Shown here piece by piece: positions 1 to 8,777 of a stretch of 64,000 bases of DNA; position 1 is the stretch's first letter; each line of letters opens with the position of its first letter. Source of the stretch: Eubacterium aggregans (GTDB lineage: Bacteria > Bacillota > Clostridia > Eubacteriales > Eubacteriaceae); contig NZ_FNRK01000010.1 of the NCBI RefSeq assembly GCF_900107815.1, positions 38,965-102,964 of the forward strand. Direction: 5' to 3'. The position numbers and the translations under genes are program-made. A model generated the notes under the pieces. That model was not told where the DNA came from. It saw nothing but the letters and a program-made list of their open reading frames with translations, and did not search any database.

Positions 1-452
1 AAGATATTAACCAAAAACTGGGGATCACCATTATCATCATTACCCATGAGATGAGCGTGGTGGAGGAGATTTGCAGCCATGTGGCTATTATTGATAAGAG
101 CCAGATTGCAGAGCAGGGAAGTGTTGAAAGCATTTTTACAAATCCTAGGACGACCATTGCTAAGAAGATGATTTTTCCGGAGGGTGAAAGCCTGATGACC
201 AAGGTTGGTCAAAAATGCTGCCGCATTGTATTTGACGGAAGCTCGTCCTACGACCCTGTCATTTCAAAGATGATTTTGGAATGTAAGGCCCTGGTAAATA
301 TCATGTTTGCGGATATGAAGAATATCGACGGGACCGCCAGGGGACAGATGGTCATTCAGCTGCCAGAGGATTCAACATCGGCAACGAAGGTCCTGAGTTA
401 TCTGCGCTCCAATGGACTGAGTGTTGAGGAGGTGGCCGATTATGTGGGATAG
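1..452 (+). CDS. metN: Methionine ABC transporter ATP-binding protein MetN, 3' part
   Basis: The gene enters from the left edge; its frame is open from base 3. The first residues visible include ITHEM, the H-loop histidine that follows Walker B in ABC ATPases, so the Walker A and signature motifs lie outside the window. The rest, after about residue 60, looks like the C-terminal NIL domain that in MetN proteins binds methionine and inhibits transport when methionine is plentiful. It energises import through MetI with MetQ as the binding lipoprotein. Its end overlaps the start of metI by 11 bases, which implies translational coupling. The family call is firm because metI and metQ follow directly. 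Confidence 0.93.
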   Translation, partial: DINQKLGITIIIITHEMSVVEEICSHVAIIDKSQIAEQGSVESIFTNPRTTIAKKMIFPEGESLMTKVGQKCCRIVFDGSSSYDPVISKMILECKALVNIMFADMKNIDGTARGQMVIQLPEDSTSATKVLSYLRSNGLSVEEVADYVG

Positions 453-1104
453 TACAATGATCAGTATGATTTGGTGGGGGCTGCTTCAAACTTTGTATAT
501 GACCCTGGCCTCCACAATCATCGCCTACGCCCTGGGGATCCCCATGGGGGTCATCCTGGTGGTGTGCGATAAAAATGGCATTAAACCCCTTCCTGGTCTC
601 CACAAGGTTCTGGATGTTTTTGTGAATATCACACGGTCCATTCCTTTCTTGATCCTGTTGATTGCCGTTATTCCCCTGACACGCCTCATTACCGGAACCA
701 CCATTGGTTCCAATGCTACCATTGTTCCTTTAGTCATTGCGGCGGCACCCTTTGTGGCCCGAATGGTGGAATCTTCTCTCAGAGAGGTGGATCAGGGTAT
801 TATTGAGGCTTCCCTTTCCATGGGAGCAAGCCCAATGCAAATTATTATGAAAGTGCTCCTGCCAGAGGCAAAGCCTTCACTCATCGTGGGGGCGGCCATT
901 GCAACCACGACGATTTTGGGATATTCTGCCATGGCTGGTATTGTTGGCGGTGGTGGTTTAGGGGATATCGCCATTCGCTATGGCTATTATCGTTATGAAA
1001 ATGGTGTGATGATTGTGACGGTTGTCTTGCTGGTGCTCGTTGTGCAGATTTTCCAGGAAGTGGGAATGAAGCTGGCCCAGAAGCAGGATAAGCGGAAGTC
1101 ATAA
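442..1104 (+). CDS. metI: Methionine ABC transporter permease MetI
   Basis: A 220-residue membrane permease of the MetI family with about five hydrophobic segments. The cytoplasmic coupling loop that contacts the ATPase is visible as EASLSMGASPMQ near two thirds of the length. I chose ATG 442 because GAGGAGG lies 8 bases upstream; a frame extension to GTG 421 has no such site and would run further into metN. It forms the channel of the methionine (possibly also D-methionine) importer with MetN and MetQ and sits in the same operon, overlapping metN by 11 bases and preceding metQ by 20 bases. Length is normal for the family. Confidence 0.94.
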   Translation: MWDSTMISMIWWGLLQTLYMTLASTIIAYALGIPMGVILVVCDKNGIKPLPGLHKVLDVFVNITRSIPFLILLIAVIPLTRLITGTTIGSNATIVPLVIAAAPFVARMVESSLREVDQGIIEASLSMGASPMQIIMKVLLPEAKPSLIVGAAIATTTILGYSAMAGIVGGGGLGDIAIRYGYYRYENGVMIVTVVLLVLVVQIFQEVGMKLAQKQDKRKS

Positions 1105-1124
1105 AAAGTAAAGAGGAGGAAATT

Positions 1125-1952
1125 ATGAAGCGTTTTACAAAAGTGTGTGCGGTTGTCCTTGCGGCAGGGTTGCTCATGACATCCCTAGCAGGGTGTGGGG
1201 GAGGCTCATCCAGTTCGACAGACGATAAGACCATTGTGGTGGGAGCATCACCAACTCCCCATTCCGAAATTCTCAAAGCAGCGGAAGAAGCTTTGAAGGA
1301 AAAGGGATATACCCTTGAGATCAAAGAATTTACCGATTATGTCCAGCCCAACCAGGCATTGTCCAACGGTGAGCTGGATGCCAATTATTTTCAGCACGCA
1401 CCCTATTTGACCGATTATAACGAAAAAAATGGAACGGACCTAGTGTCTGCAGCTTCAATCCATTATGAACCCTTGGGTCTTTATGCGGGAAAAACAAAGG
1501 CTGTGACTGAACTTTCAGATGGTGCGACTATCGCCGTTCCTAACGACACTACCAATGAAGCTCGGGCGCTGTTGCTGTTGGAAAACCAGGGCCTGATCAA
1601 ATTAAAAGAAGGTGTCGGATTGGCGGCAACACCAAAGGATATTGCTGAAAATCCTAAAAATTTAAAGGTCCAGGAATTGGAAGCCGCCCAGCTTGTCAGA
1701 TCTCTGGGCGACGTGGACATGGCTGTCATCAATGGGAACTACGCCCTGGATGCCGATTTAAAGGTGAGCGATGCCCTGGCAAAGGAAGAAAAGGATTCTG
1801 AAGCGGCTAAAACCTATGCGAACATCGTGGCGGTTCGAAAGGGTGAAGAAAATTCCGATAAGACGAAAGCCTTAATCGATGCCTTAAAAAGCGAATCGGT
1901 TCAGAATTATATTTTAAATACCTATGGTGGCGCAGTGGTTCCCATGGATTAA
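1125..1952 (+). CDS. metQ: Methionine-binding lipoprotein MetQ
   Basis: A 275-residue lipoprotein of the NlpA/MetQ family. The N-terminus is a classical lipoprotein signal: basic MKRF, a hydrophobic stretch and the lipobox LAGC with the lipidated cysteine at residue 24, followed by a Gly/Ser linker. The mature part starts with the family phrase VVGASPTPHSEIL, and YFQHAPYL is also typical. It captures methionine at the outer face of the membrane and delivers it to MetI. AGAGGAGG is placed well before ATG 1125. It is the last gene of metNIQ; a strong terminator follows at once. No S-box or T-box could be looked for because the operon start lies outside the window. Confidence 0.94.
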   Translation: MKRFTKVCAVVLAAGLLMTSLAGCGGGSSSSTDDKTIVVGASPTPHSEILKAAEEALKEKGYTLEIKEFTDYVQPNQALSNGELDANYFQHAPYLTDYNEKNGTDLVSAASIHYEPLGLYAGKTKAVTELSDGATIAVPNDTTNEARALLLLENQGLIKLKEGVGLAATPKDIAENPKNLKVQELEAAQLVRSLGDVDMAVINGNYALDADLKVSDALAKEEKDSEAAKTYANIVAVRKGEENSDKTKALIDALKSESVQNYILNTYGGAVVPMD

Positions 1953-1959
1953 CCCGATG

Positions 1960-1987
1960 AGCTGGAGTTTTTACTCCAGCTTTTTTC
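1960..1987 (+). terminator. Intrinsic terminator of metNIQ
   Basis: A perfect nine-base stem AGCTGGAGT/ACTCCAGCT with a four-base T loop, running into a T tract. It separates the methionine transporter operon from the OLE RNA gene. Confidence 0.92.
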
Positions 1988-2032
1988 GTTTTTGATTATT
2001 TAACTCTTTATTAAACCAGCTACTAAATCCAC

Positions 2033-2061
2033 TTGTGAATCCTTGATGGCAATGATATAAT
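2033..2061 (+). promoter_or_regulatory. Sigma-A-type promoter of the OLE RNA gene
   Basis: TTGTGA at 2033-2038 and a consensus TATAAT at 2056-2061 with a 17-base spacer. Transcription would start near 2068, which sets the 5' end proposed for the OLE RNA. Confidence 0.72.
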
Positions 2062-2067
2062 ACAAAC

Positions 2068-2694
2068 AAAGGTGGTGCAGTATTCTAGTCGGCACTATCG
2101 ATCACCAGGGCGGGCCTAAAAATCCGTCGAAGGGCATATCGATGAAGTCCCTTGTTCCTGCTTTCGACGCCCAGTCGAGGGTTCTTTCAGGGGGTTAAGG
2201 AGGATGGGGCGATCTGCAATGGCATGCAGGCGTAGACCCTGCCTCCGTGGAGACCGGCTTTTGCCGGGAAAACCTGCCAACGTGCCCCAGGCTGTAGTGG
2301 CCTGAAGGTTCTGACGCAGTGTAGCCTGCCTTGAGTGGCTTGGGTGGATGGTCTGACAGTTTCATACGGTTCAGGGCCCGAACGTTATGAAATAATGCGG
2401 CCGAAACCCAATCTGCAAAAGAGGCTAAGGGTCGATGGGTGCCGCCGGGGAAAACCCCTAGGCTGCTCAATCGTGTCATTCGTATAAGAGGCACAGTGGG
2501 GATTATAGTGCACACTTAGTGGTAATTCAGTCCCGCGCTTGGTGACAACGTGGACTACATGTAAAGGGAAACCGCTGGAATGGCGACGTTCCAGTCATGT
2601 TTTGGGAAATCCTACTGAACCTATGTTGCAAAGTTTACTCATTGTGCTACCACCTGTTTTGAGGAATTATGCCCTGCATAGTTCCTTTCTTTTT
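2068..2694 (+). ncRNA. ole: OLE RNA (ornate large extremophilic RNA)
   Basis: About 630 bases with no credible coding frame but much base-pairing, for example AAGGG/CCCTT and GTCGAA/TTCGAC helices between about 2125 and 2190. It has its own promoter (2033-2061) and ends in a hairpin with arms AGGAATTATGC and GCATAGTTCCT (2662-2686) followed by TTCTTTTT, like a Rho-independent terminator. The call rests on context and size. OLE RNA is a roughly 600-nt RNA of anaerobic and extremophilic Firmicutes, characteristically encoded just upstream of the membrane protein gene oapA, which is what follows here. OLE loci are often near tlyA, argR and recN, also present here. Known OLE RNA goes to the membrane through OapA and is tied to stress tolerance. 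I did not match a covariance model by eye, so the exact ends are inferred. Confidence 0.85.
2662..2694 (+). terminator. 3' hairpin and T tract of the OLE RNA
   Basis: An eleven-base near-perfect stem (2662-2672 with 2676-2686) with a CCT loop, then TTCTTTTT. It lies only about 20 bases before the oapA start and ahead of its ribosome binding site at 2701. It could therefore be the mature 3' end of the RNA, a partial terminator, or both. Confidence 0.7.
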
Positions 2695-2714
2695 GATTAT
2701 AGGAAAGTGAAAAA

Positions 2715-3326
2715 ATGGGAGAAAATAGTAAAGATTGCGCTTCAAGTAAAGAAGCAGGAAAAAAGAAATCAAAAAAAGCAATTAAAGAGCATAAGCAAAG
2801 AATGTGGGTTTTCTGGGTTTCGTTGGGGACCTTTATTTCCACGATGATTATTAGCTATATTTCGGATGTGCTCTTATCCAATACCGCACTTGCTGTATCC
2901 TTCATCATTCTTCTGGTGATTGTTTTAATTGGTATTTTAGCGGATATTTTGGGAATTGCAGTAGCATCTGTTAATTTGGACCCCTTTAATGCCATGGCGG
3001 CAAAAAAAATTAAAGGGGCAAAGACTTGCGTAAACATGGTGAAGAATGCACCCCAGGTCTCCAATGTGTGCAATGACGTCATTGGTGATATTTGTGGGAT
3101 TGTCAGTGGGGCGACCAGTGTGAGTATTGTTGCTCAGTTATTAAGCTATTTCCCCGTACTGAATGCGACGGTGGTGGGATTATTGGCCAGTGCTGCTGTT
3201 GCTTGTATCACCGTAGGTGGGAAAGCCGTTGGCAAAGGGATTGCTATGAAAAATGGAACAGCTATTATTCACGGCATCGCCGTTCCCATCGCCAGTGTCA
3301 AAATATTAGTTAAGGGTCACGAATAA
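2715..3326 (+). CDS. oapA: OLE-associated membrane protein OapA
   Basis: A 203-residue integral membrane protein. The first 30 residues are strongly basic with lysine clusters, as expected for contact with RNA. Hydrophobic segments follow at about residues 31-49 and 56-83, then a soluble stretch, then two more at about 132-168 and 182-198. Between the pairs is D121-V-I-G-D125, matching the DxxxD motif described for OapA proteins. Known OapA binds OLE RNA and anchors it at the membrane. AGGAAAG seven bases before ATG 2715 supports the start. The gene lies immediately 3' of the proposed OLE RNA and 34 bases before tlyA, with no terminator between, so co-transcription with tlyA is likely. Confidence 0.85.
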   Translation: MGENSKDCASSKEAGKKKSKKAIKEHKQRMWVFWVSLGTFISTMIISYISDVLLSNTALAVSFIILLVIVLIGILADILGIAVASVNLDPFNAMAAKKIKGAKTCVNMVKNAPQVSNVCNDVIGDICGIVSGATSVSIVAQLLSYFPVLNATVVGLLASAAVACITVGGKAVGKGIAMKNGTAIIHGIAVPIASVKILVKGHE

Positions 3327-3360
3327 TCTAAAGGACAGGCAGAAGAGAAGAAGGCAGAGC

Positions 3361-4203
3361 ATGAAAAAAATACGTTTAGATAAATGTCTTTGGGATTTGG
3401 GTTTATTTGATTCCAGAGAACAAGCTAAAAAAGCCATAATGGCTGGATTGGTGGAAGTGGATGGACAAATCCATACCAAAGCTGGGGATCAGGTTTCTGA
3501 GGAGATCACCATAAATCAGGTGGTCATCAAAGGAAATCTCTTTCCTTATGTTAGCCGTGGCGGGTTAAAACTCGAAAAGGGAATTGCTGTATTTCCTTTT
3601 CCCATCCAAGGGCGGGTTTTTCTGGATATTGGGTCCTCCACTGGGGGGTTTACCGATTGTCTCCTTCAAAATGGGGCACAGCGGGTTTATGCCATTGACG
3701 TGGGATATGGTCAGCTGGATTGGAAGCTTCGAAATGATGACCGCGTGGTCTGTATGGAACGAACGAATTTCAGATATTTAACACCAGAGGATATCGGGGA
3801 AGCAGCTGATGCGACGGTAATGGATGTTTCCTTTATTTCCATCCTAAAGCTTATTCCGACCATTGCAGGGCTAACGAAGGAAGGCAGCCTAGGAATTTGG
3901 CTAATCAAGCCCCAGTTTGAAGTCGGTAAGGAAAAAATTGGAAAGAATGGTGTCGTGCGGGAGGCAAAGCTCCATGAGGAGGTTCTGCAGACGACATTGT
4001 CCGGGATTATCAATGCGGGGTATACCATCAAGGGATTGGACTTTTCGCCCATTCGTGGACCCAAGGGAAATATTGAATTTTTGTGTTTTACCCAGAAGGG
4101 GACGGCTGAAGATGGCATTGTGAATTGGGATGAGGCCATTAAAGCCGTTGTTTCCGATGCCCATGCAGCAGGGAAGGAGGCGGACCATGGCAGTCATGAA
4201 TGA
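3361..4203 (+). CDS. tlyA: TlyA-type rRNA 2'-O-methyltransferase
   Basis: A 280-residue protein with an N-terminal S4 RNA-binding domain (about residues 3-62, beginning RLDKCLWDLG) joined to an FtsJ-like Rossmann methyltransferase. The SAM-binding motif FLDIGSSTGGFTDCLL is near residue 90. In the TlyA family the enzyme methylates ribose positions in 16S and/or 23S rRNA; which site is used here cannot be told. Length is typical. Its 3' end overlaps nadK by 17 bases. The tlyA-nadK-argR-recN order is a conserved Firmicutes block. Confidence 0.92.
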   Translation: MKKIRLDKCLWDLGLFDSREQAKKAIMAGLVEVDGQIHTKAGDQVSEEITINQVVIKGNLFPYVSRGGLKLEKGIAVFPFPIQGRVFLDIGSSTGGFTDCLLQNGAQRVYAIDVGYGQLDWKLRNDDRVVCMERTNFRYLTPEDIGEAADATVMDVSFISILKLIPTIAGLTKEGSLGIWLIKPQFEVGKEKIGKNGVVREAKLHEEVLQTTLSGIINAGYTIKGLDFSPIRGPKGNIEFLCFTQKGTAEDGIVNWDEAIKAVVSDAHAAGKEADHGSHE

Positions 4204-5074
4204 AATAGGCATTTATCTCAATTGTGATAAACGCAATAGTATCGAAATGGCCACTCGGTGCGTAGCGTATTTGAGCGCACAGAATGTAAAAGTCGTGATG
4301 CTCAGTAAACAGCTGCAAGAAACCGGGATCTCTGGGGTTACGGGGTATTTAAAAGATGAATTTTTCAGTAAGCCCCAGTGTATCGTCACCCTTGGCGGTG
4401 ATGGAACCCTTTTGGGGGCGGCCCGTCATGCCAGCACCAATGGTGTTCCCCTTTGTGGGATTAATCTGGGGAAGCTTGGCTTTCTGACAGAGGGAGAGGC
4501 GGAGGATTTAGAGCCGGTGCTTGAACGCCTATGCGCAGGGCAGTTTACCCTGGAACCGCGAATGATGCTTCAATGTCGGATTACCTTTGCAAACGGTCTG
4601 GTGGAAGAGCATGTGGCACTCAATGATGTCTTAGTTAAAAATGCGGGATTTCGGATGATGGAGCTTCGAGCCTTTATTGATGATGAGGAAGTGGATGCCT
4701 TTCGGGCAGACGGTTTGATTATTGCCAGCCCCACAGGGTCCACGGCCTATTCTCTGGCAGCTGGTGGTCCTGTGGTCGTCCCGGGGACGCAGGTCATGCT
4801 TTTAAACCCTATCTGCCCCCATCGTCTTCATGACCGGGCCTACGTGGTTTCCCATAAAAGCACCATTCGTTTGGAGTTTAACCAAAGTGCCCGGGATCTG
4901 GTGGTCTGTGCGGATGGACAGATTAGTGTTCCCATTGGTGGGCGGGATCGGGTGGAGGTCACCACGGCAAAGCGATCGGCCAATTTGATCCGGATCAGTG
5001 ATATTGGATTTTTTGATCGTCTTCGGCGAAAGCTTTCAAATGATTCCCAGGTATTTACAGGAGAAAAGAGATGA
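4187..5074 (+). CDS. nadK: NAD kinase
   Basis: A 295-residue NAD kinase that phosphorylates NAD to NADP in the cytoplasm. Family motifs are clear: GGDGTLLGAARH, NLGKLGFLTEGE and the nucleotide-site block DGLIIASPTGSTAYSLA. I chose ATG 4187 because GGAAGGAGG sits seven bases upstream; a longer frame from 4130 lacks a ribosome binding site and would overlap tlyA more deeply. The stop overlaps the argR start by four bases (ATGA), so the two are probably translationally coupled. Confidence 0.94.
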   Translation: MAVMNEIGIYLNCDKRNSIEMATRCVAYLSAQNVKVVMLSKQLQETGISGVTGYLKDEFFSKPQCIVTLGGDGTLLGAARHASTNGVPLCGINLGKLGFLTEGEAEDLEPVLERLCAGQFTLEPRMMLQCRITFANGLVEEHVALNDVLVKNAGFRMMELRAFIDDEEVDAFRADGLIIASPTGSTAYSLAAGGPVVVPGTQVMLLNPICPHRLHDRAYVVSHKSTIRLEFNQSARDLVVCADGQISVPIGGRDRVEVTTAKRSANLIRISDIGFFDRLRRKLSNDSQVFTGEKR

Positions 5075-5532
5075 AGGTATCACGACAGGCAAGAATATTA
5101 GAAATCATTGAAAATAAAAATATTGAGACCCAGGAAGAACTCTTAAGAGAGTTAAATGCAGCGGGTTATAAGGTGACCCAGGCAACGGTTTCCCGGGATA
5201 TTAAGGAGCTAAAGCTCATTAAGGTAACGGGAAAGGGGGGACGACAATCCTATGCAACCATGAAAAACATCGGGACTATTTTTGACGAACGGGTGGCCAC
5301 CGTTTTTCGGGAATCCGTGCTGACTGTAGACACCACCGCCTTTTTAATCGTCCTGAGGACCCTGCCGGCCATGGCCCAGGCCGCAGCCTTGGCCATTGAT
5401 GCCATGGAATGGACGGAAATCGTGGGGACCATTGCAGGGGACGATACGATTTTTGTCGCGGTGCGGGAAGAGAAGGATGTTACCGTCATTGCCAATAAAT
5501 TTAGGCGCTTGATGAAGGAAAACCAGTCTTAA
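5071..5532 (+). CDS. argR: Arginine repressor ArgR/AhrC
   Basis: A 153-residue hexameric regulator type. The N-terminal winged helix is recognisable in TQEELLRELNAAGY and VTQATVSRDIKEL. The C-terminal oligomerisation and arginine-binding domain ends with GTIAGDDTIFVAVREE. It represses arginine biosynthesis and can activate catabolism when arginine is bound. No arginine gene is nearby, so it acts in trans. Its place between nadK and recN is usual in Firmicutes. The start ATG overlaps the nadK stop. Confidence 0.94.
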   Translation: MKVSRQARILEIIENKNIETQEELLRELNAAGYKVTQATVSRDIKELKLIKVTGKGGRQSYATMKNIGTIFDERVATVFRESVLTVDTTAFLIVLRTLPAMAQAAALAIDAMEWTEIVGTIAGDDTIFVAVREEKDVTVIANKFRRLMKENQS

Positions 5533-5546
5533 ATGGGGGAAGGTCA

Positions 5547-7247
5547 ATGCTGCAACGTATTAATATCAAAAACTATGCTCTGATTGAAAATCTTGATATC
5601 GAATTTGACGATGGTCTCAATGTCATCACCGGGGAGACCGGCGCAGGGAAATCCATTATCATCGACGCCATCACCCTTTTGTTGGGACAGCGTGGCAATC
5701 GGGATAACATCAGAAAGGGTGCGAAAAAGATGGTGGTCCAGGGTGTGTTTGACGTTCTGGGCAATGATCCGATGTTAAAGCACCTGGAGGAGCTGGAAAT
5801 TGAAATTGAAAACGGAGAGTTGCTTTTGTCCCGATCCATCGATGAACGGGGAAAGAATATTTGTCGGGCCAACGGGGTGTTGGTGACCGTTACCCAGCTA
5901 AAGACCATAGGTGAGAACCTCATTGATATTCATAGTCAGCATGAGCATAACAGCCTTTTTCGGACAGAAAGTCATCGCATTTTATTGGATACCTTTGGAG
6001 GACAGCCCATTGCACAGCTCTTAGAAAAAACGACCCAAATGGCCGGGGAGTTAAAGATACTTCGGACAAATATTTTGGAAACAGAACGGGATCAGCGAGA
6101 GATTGAACGTCAAAAGGAAAATTATCAATTTGAACTTAAAGAAATCAGTGAAGCCCATTTAGAGCCGGGAGAAGATGAGTATCTGACCCAGGAAAAAAAT
6201 ATTCTTGAAAATAGCGAAAAGCTTTTTACCAATGTCAATGAGGCCTACCAAATCCTCAATGGGGGAGAGGAACTGGATACCACCACTATTCTTTCAGAGC
6301 TTTCACGGATGGGGGAATACTTAGCTGTACTGGGTACCATTGATCCGATTTTTAAGAGTTTTGAAAAGACAGTAGAGGAAGCCTACAGCGATTTGGAAAA
6401 CCTTTCAGGTGAGCTTTACACTTATATTGATCACATTGATTTTGATATGGACACTTTAGATGAGGTGGAAAAACGTTTGATTGTCATCGCGGGATTAAAG
6501 CGTAAGTATGGTGAAACTGTCGATGAAATCATTACCTATGGTGCAGAGGTCGCCCGGGCCCTTTCCCAAATTACTAATCAGGATGAGTATAAAGACCAAC
6601 TCAAGCAACAATATCTGGAAGTTTGGGATGCATATAAAATCGTTGCCATGGAGCTGAATACAAAGCGTCATGACATTGCAGAACAGCTGGCAGAGATCAT
6701 GGTGCAGGAACTTAAGGACCTGGCCATGGAAAAGGCAGTCATCAAGGTTGATATTCAACAGGACGATAAACGTATTTCTCCCACAGGGCAAGACCATGTG
6801 GAGTTCTTAATCTCAGTGAATCCTGGGATTGCGCCCAAACCCATTCGCAAGGTGGCATCTGGGGGGGAAATCTCTCGAATTATGTTAGCACTCAAGGGTG
6901 TCTTTGGTGGGATGGATACCATCATTACCATGATTTTTGATGAAATTGATACCGGCATTAGTGGCCGGACGGCCCAAGCCGTTGCTGAAAAAATACTAAA
7001 GCTGAGCCGAAATCGGCAGATTATCTGTATCACCCATTTACCCCAAATTGCAGCAATGGCTGATCGACATTTTCGGGTGGAAAAGGATTTGGATGAGAAT
7101 TCTGTGGAGGTCCATTTTGAGGAGCTGACCGATGCAGAACGAACAGAAGAATTAGCCCGGATGCTTAGTGGTGCTGAAATCACACAAACGACTTATGACC
7201 ATGCCAAGGAAATGTTGGAAATGACAAAAAATCTTAAGCATTCATAA
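5547..7247 (+). CDS. recN: DNA repair protein RecN
   Basis: A 566-residue SMC-like ATPase that gathers DNA ends early in double-strand break repair. Walker A GETGAGKSIIIDAI is near residue 30. A long coiled coil occupies roughly residues 150-380. The signature and Walker B region near the C-terminus reads ASGGEISRIMLALKG and MIFDEIDTGISG. The start has a GGGGGAAGG-like site before ATG 5547. It lies 14 bases after argR and closes the conserved block. Length agrees with the family. Confidence 0.95.
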   Translation: MLQRINIKNYALIENLDIEFDDGLNVITGETGAGKSIIIDAITLLLGQRGNRDNIRKGAKKMVVQGVFDVLGNDPMLKHLEELEIEIENGELLLSRSIDERGKNICRANGVLVTVTQLKTIGENLIDIHSQHEHNSLFRTESHRILLDTFGGQPIAQLLEKTTQMAGELKILRTNILETERDQREIERQKENYQFELKEISEAHLEPGEDEYLTQEKNILENSEKLFTNVNEAYQILNGGEELDTTTILSELSRMGEYLAVLGTIDPIFKSFEKTVEEAYSDLENLSGELYTYIDHIDFDMDTLDEVEKRLIVIAGLKRKYGETVDEIITYGAEVARALSQITNQDEYKDQLKQQYLEVWDAYKIVAMELNTKRHDIAEQLAEIMVQELKDLAMEKAVIKVDIQQDDKRISPTGQDHVEFLISVNPGIAPKPIRKVASGGEISRIMLALKGVFGGMDTIITMIFDEIDTGISGRTAQAVAEKILKLSRNRQIICITHLPQIAAMADRHFRVEKDLDENSVEVHFEELTDAERTEELARMLSGAEITQTTYDHAKEMLEMTKNLKHS

Positions 7248-7358
7248 AAATATTCAATGTTCACCTCTAATTAAATATGATACCATAGCCCTACTGTTTG
7301 AAACAGTTTGAAGTTACAATTGAATAACTCAGGAGAATCGGAGATCAGAGGAGGAATT

Positions 7359-7988
7359 ATGAACAAAAAAACAGTTAAATTGGGATTATCCAGCAAGCAT
7401 ATCCATATTACCAAAGAAGATTGCAATACTTTATTTGGTGTGGGGTACGAGTTGAATCGTTTTAAATGGATGGGGCAGCCCGGACAATTTGCGACGGTGG
7501 AAAAGGTGGATATCATCGGACCTAAGGGAACCTTAAAGGGCGTCCGTATCATCGGACCGGTACGTCCGGAATGTCAATTGGAGATTAGCGTTTCTGATAC
7601 CTATAAATTGGGTATTGATGCCATCATTAAAGACTCTGGTGATATCGAAGGAACACCAGGCTTTACCATTGTTGGCCCAAAAGGGGAAGTGGTTAAAGAA
7701 AAGGGGGCCATCGTCGCAGCACGTCATGTCCATCTATCTACTGAAGAAGGCAGAGAGTATGGCCTTTCGGATGGAGAGTTGGTATCCGTTTTAATTCCAG
7801 GAAAGCGAAGCATCATTCTTAATAACTGTACGGTTCGTGTGGGGGATTCCCATAAAAAAGAAATGCACATCGATGTGGAAGAAGGTAACGCAGCGGGTGC
7901 AAAGAATGACCAGCTCGGCATTATTCTTTCCCAAGACGACGTGATAAATGGCGATATGGTGGAGGTATTCTTTAAATCCTTCGAATAA
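7359..7988 (+). CDS. pduL: PduL-type phosphate acyltransferase
   Basis: A 209-residue protein of the PduL family, which transfers an acetyl or propanoyl group between CoA and phosphate and is unrelated to Pta. The paired zinc-binding histidine motifs are plain: SSKHIHIT near the N-terminus and ARHVHLST in the second barrel. I chose ATG 7359, preceded by GAGGAGG; a TTG 51 bases earlier is in frame but has no support. There is no N-terminal amphipathic helix of the kind that directs PduL into microcompartments, and no shell genes are near. A free cytoplasmic, housekeeping role in acetyl phosphate/ATP formation is therefore the better inference. Confidence 0.9.
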   Translation: MNKKTVKLGLSSKHIHITKEDCNTLFGVGYELNRFKWMGQPGQFATVEKVDIIGPKGTLKGVRIIGPVRPECQLEISVSDTYKLGIDAIIKDSGDIEGTPGFTIVGPKGEVVKEKGAIVAARHVHLSTEEGREYGLSDGELVSVLIPGKRSIILNNCTVRVGDSHKKEMHIDVEEGNAAGAKNDQLGIILSQDDVINGDMVEVFFKSFE

Positions 7989-8009
7989 AATGTAGAATAG
8001 GAGATTCAT

Positions 8010-8768
8010 ATGCAGGCACCGGACCCCATTGCGTTTACCCTCTTTGGTTTAGAGGTGCGTTGGTATGGCGTTTTGATTGCGGCAGCACTGGTTATTGCGC
8101 TTTTAATGGCGCTGCGACGAAGCAAACGCTACGGTATTAACCAAGACGATATCCTTGATTTTTTTCTATTTCTGACACCGGCCATCATTATTGGTGCCCG
8201 TGCCTATTATGTTCTCTTTGAATGGCGTTATTACGCGGTTCACCCGGATCAAATCTTTGCCATTTGGAATGGTGGTTTGGCGATTCATGGTGGGATCATT
8301 GCGGGTCTGATTGTGGGCGCTATTTTGTGCCGGATCAAGAAGATTCAGTTCTTTACCTTGGCGGATACGGTTATCCCGGGCTTACCCCTGGGGCAGGCTA
8401 TCGGCCGTTGGGGAAACTTTTTTAATCAGGAGGCCTACGGGGTCCAGACAAATTTACCCTGGGCAATTACGGTGCGTGACTCGCAGATGGGGTATATTAA
8501 AGTGCACCCGACGTTTTTATATGAATCTATCTGGGATTTATGTATTTTCGGATTCCTTTTAATCTATGAGCGTCGCTGGAAGAAAAATAATGGAGAGCTT
8601 TTATTCCTTTATTTAATGCTCTATTCCGTGGGACGCTTCTTCATTGAAGGGCTGCGGACGGACAGTCTGATGTTCTTGGGTCTGCGGACCGCTCAAATAG
8701 TTAGCCTTATTTCTATTCTTATTGGAGGGCTGGGGCTGTGGTGGCTAAGACGTCGTAAAGTATCATAA
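8010..8768 (+). CDS. lgt: Prolipoprotein diacylglyceryl transferase Lgt
   Basis: A 252-residue multi-pass membrane enzyme that moves diacylglycerol from phosphatidylglycerol to the lipobox cysteine of prolipoproteins such as MetQ. The Lgt signature GQAIGRWGNFFNQEAYG is complete, HGGIIAG precedes it, and the C-terminal GRFFIEGLRTDS motif is present. About seven hydrophobic segments can be counted. It lies 21 bases after pduL and may share its transcript. An IS200-like end starts only a few bases after its stop, so any original terminator has been displaced or replaced by the element's terminal hairpin. Confidence 0.95.
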   Translation: MQAPDPIAFTLFGLEVRWYGVLIAAALVIALLMALRRSKRYGINQDDILDFFLFLTPAIIIGARAYYVLFEWRYYAVHPDQIFAIWNGGLAIHGGIIAGLIVGAILCRIKKIQFFTLADTVIPGLPLGQAIGRWGNFFNQEAYGVQTNLPWAITVRDSQMGYIKVHPTFLYESIWDLCIFGFLLIYERRWKKNNGELLFLYLMLYSVGRFFIEGLRTDSLMFLGLRTAQIVSLISILIGGLGLWWLRRRKVS

Positions 8769-8777
8769 AAATCAGGA

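Noticed and set aside
2068..2694. RNase P RNA or 6S RNA as the identity of this RNA
   Set aside because: The conserved RNase P core sequences are absent and 6S RNA is far shorter; oapA directly downstream fits OLE.
2195..2847. Open frames on both strands (2195-2515 minus, 2539-2847 plus) across the OLE region
   Set aside because: They lack ribosome binding sites, have odd composition (many Trp, Arg, Pro), and overlap the structured RNA and the well-started oapA.
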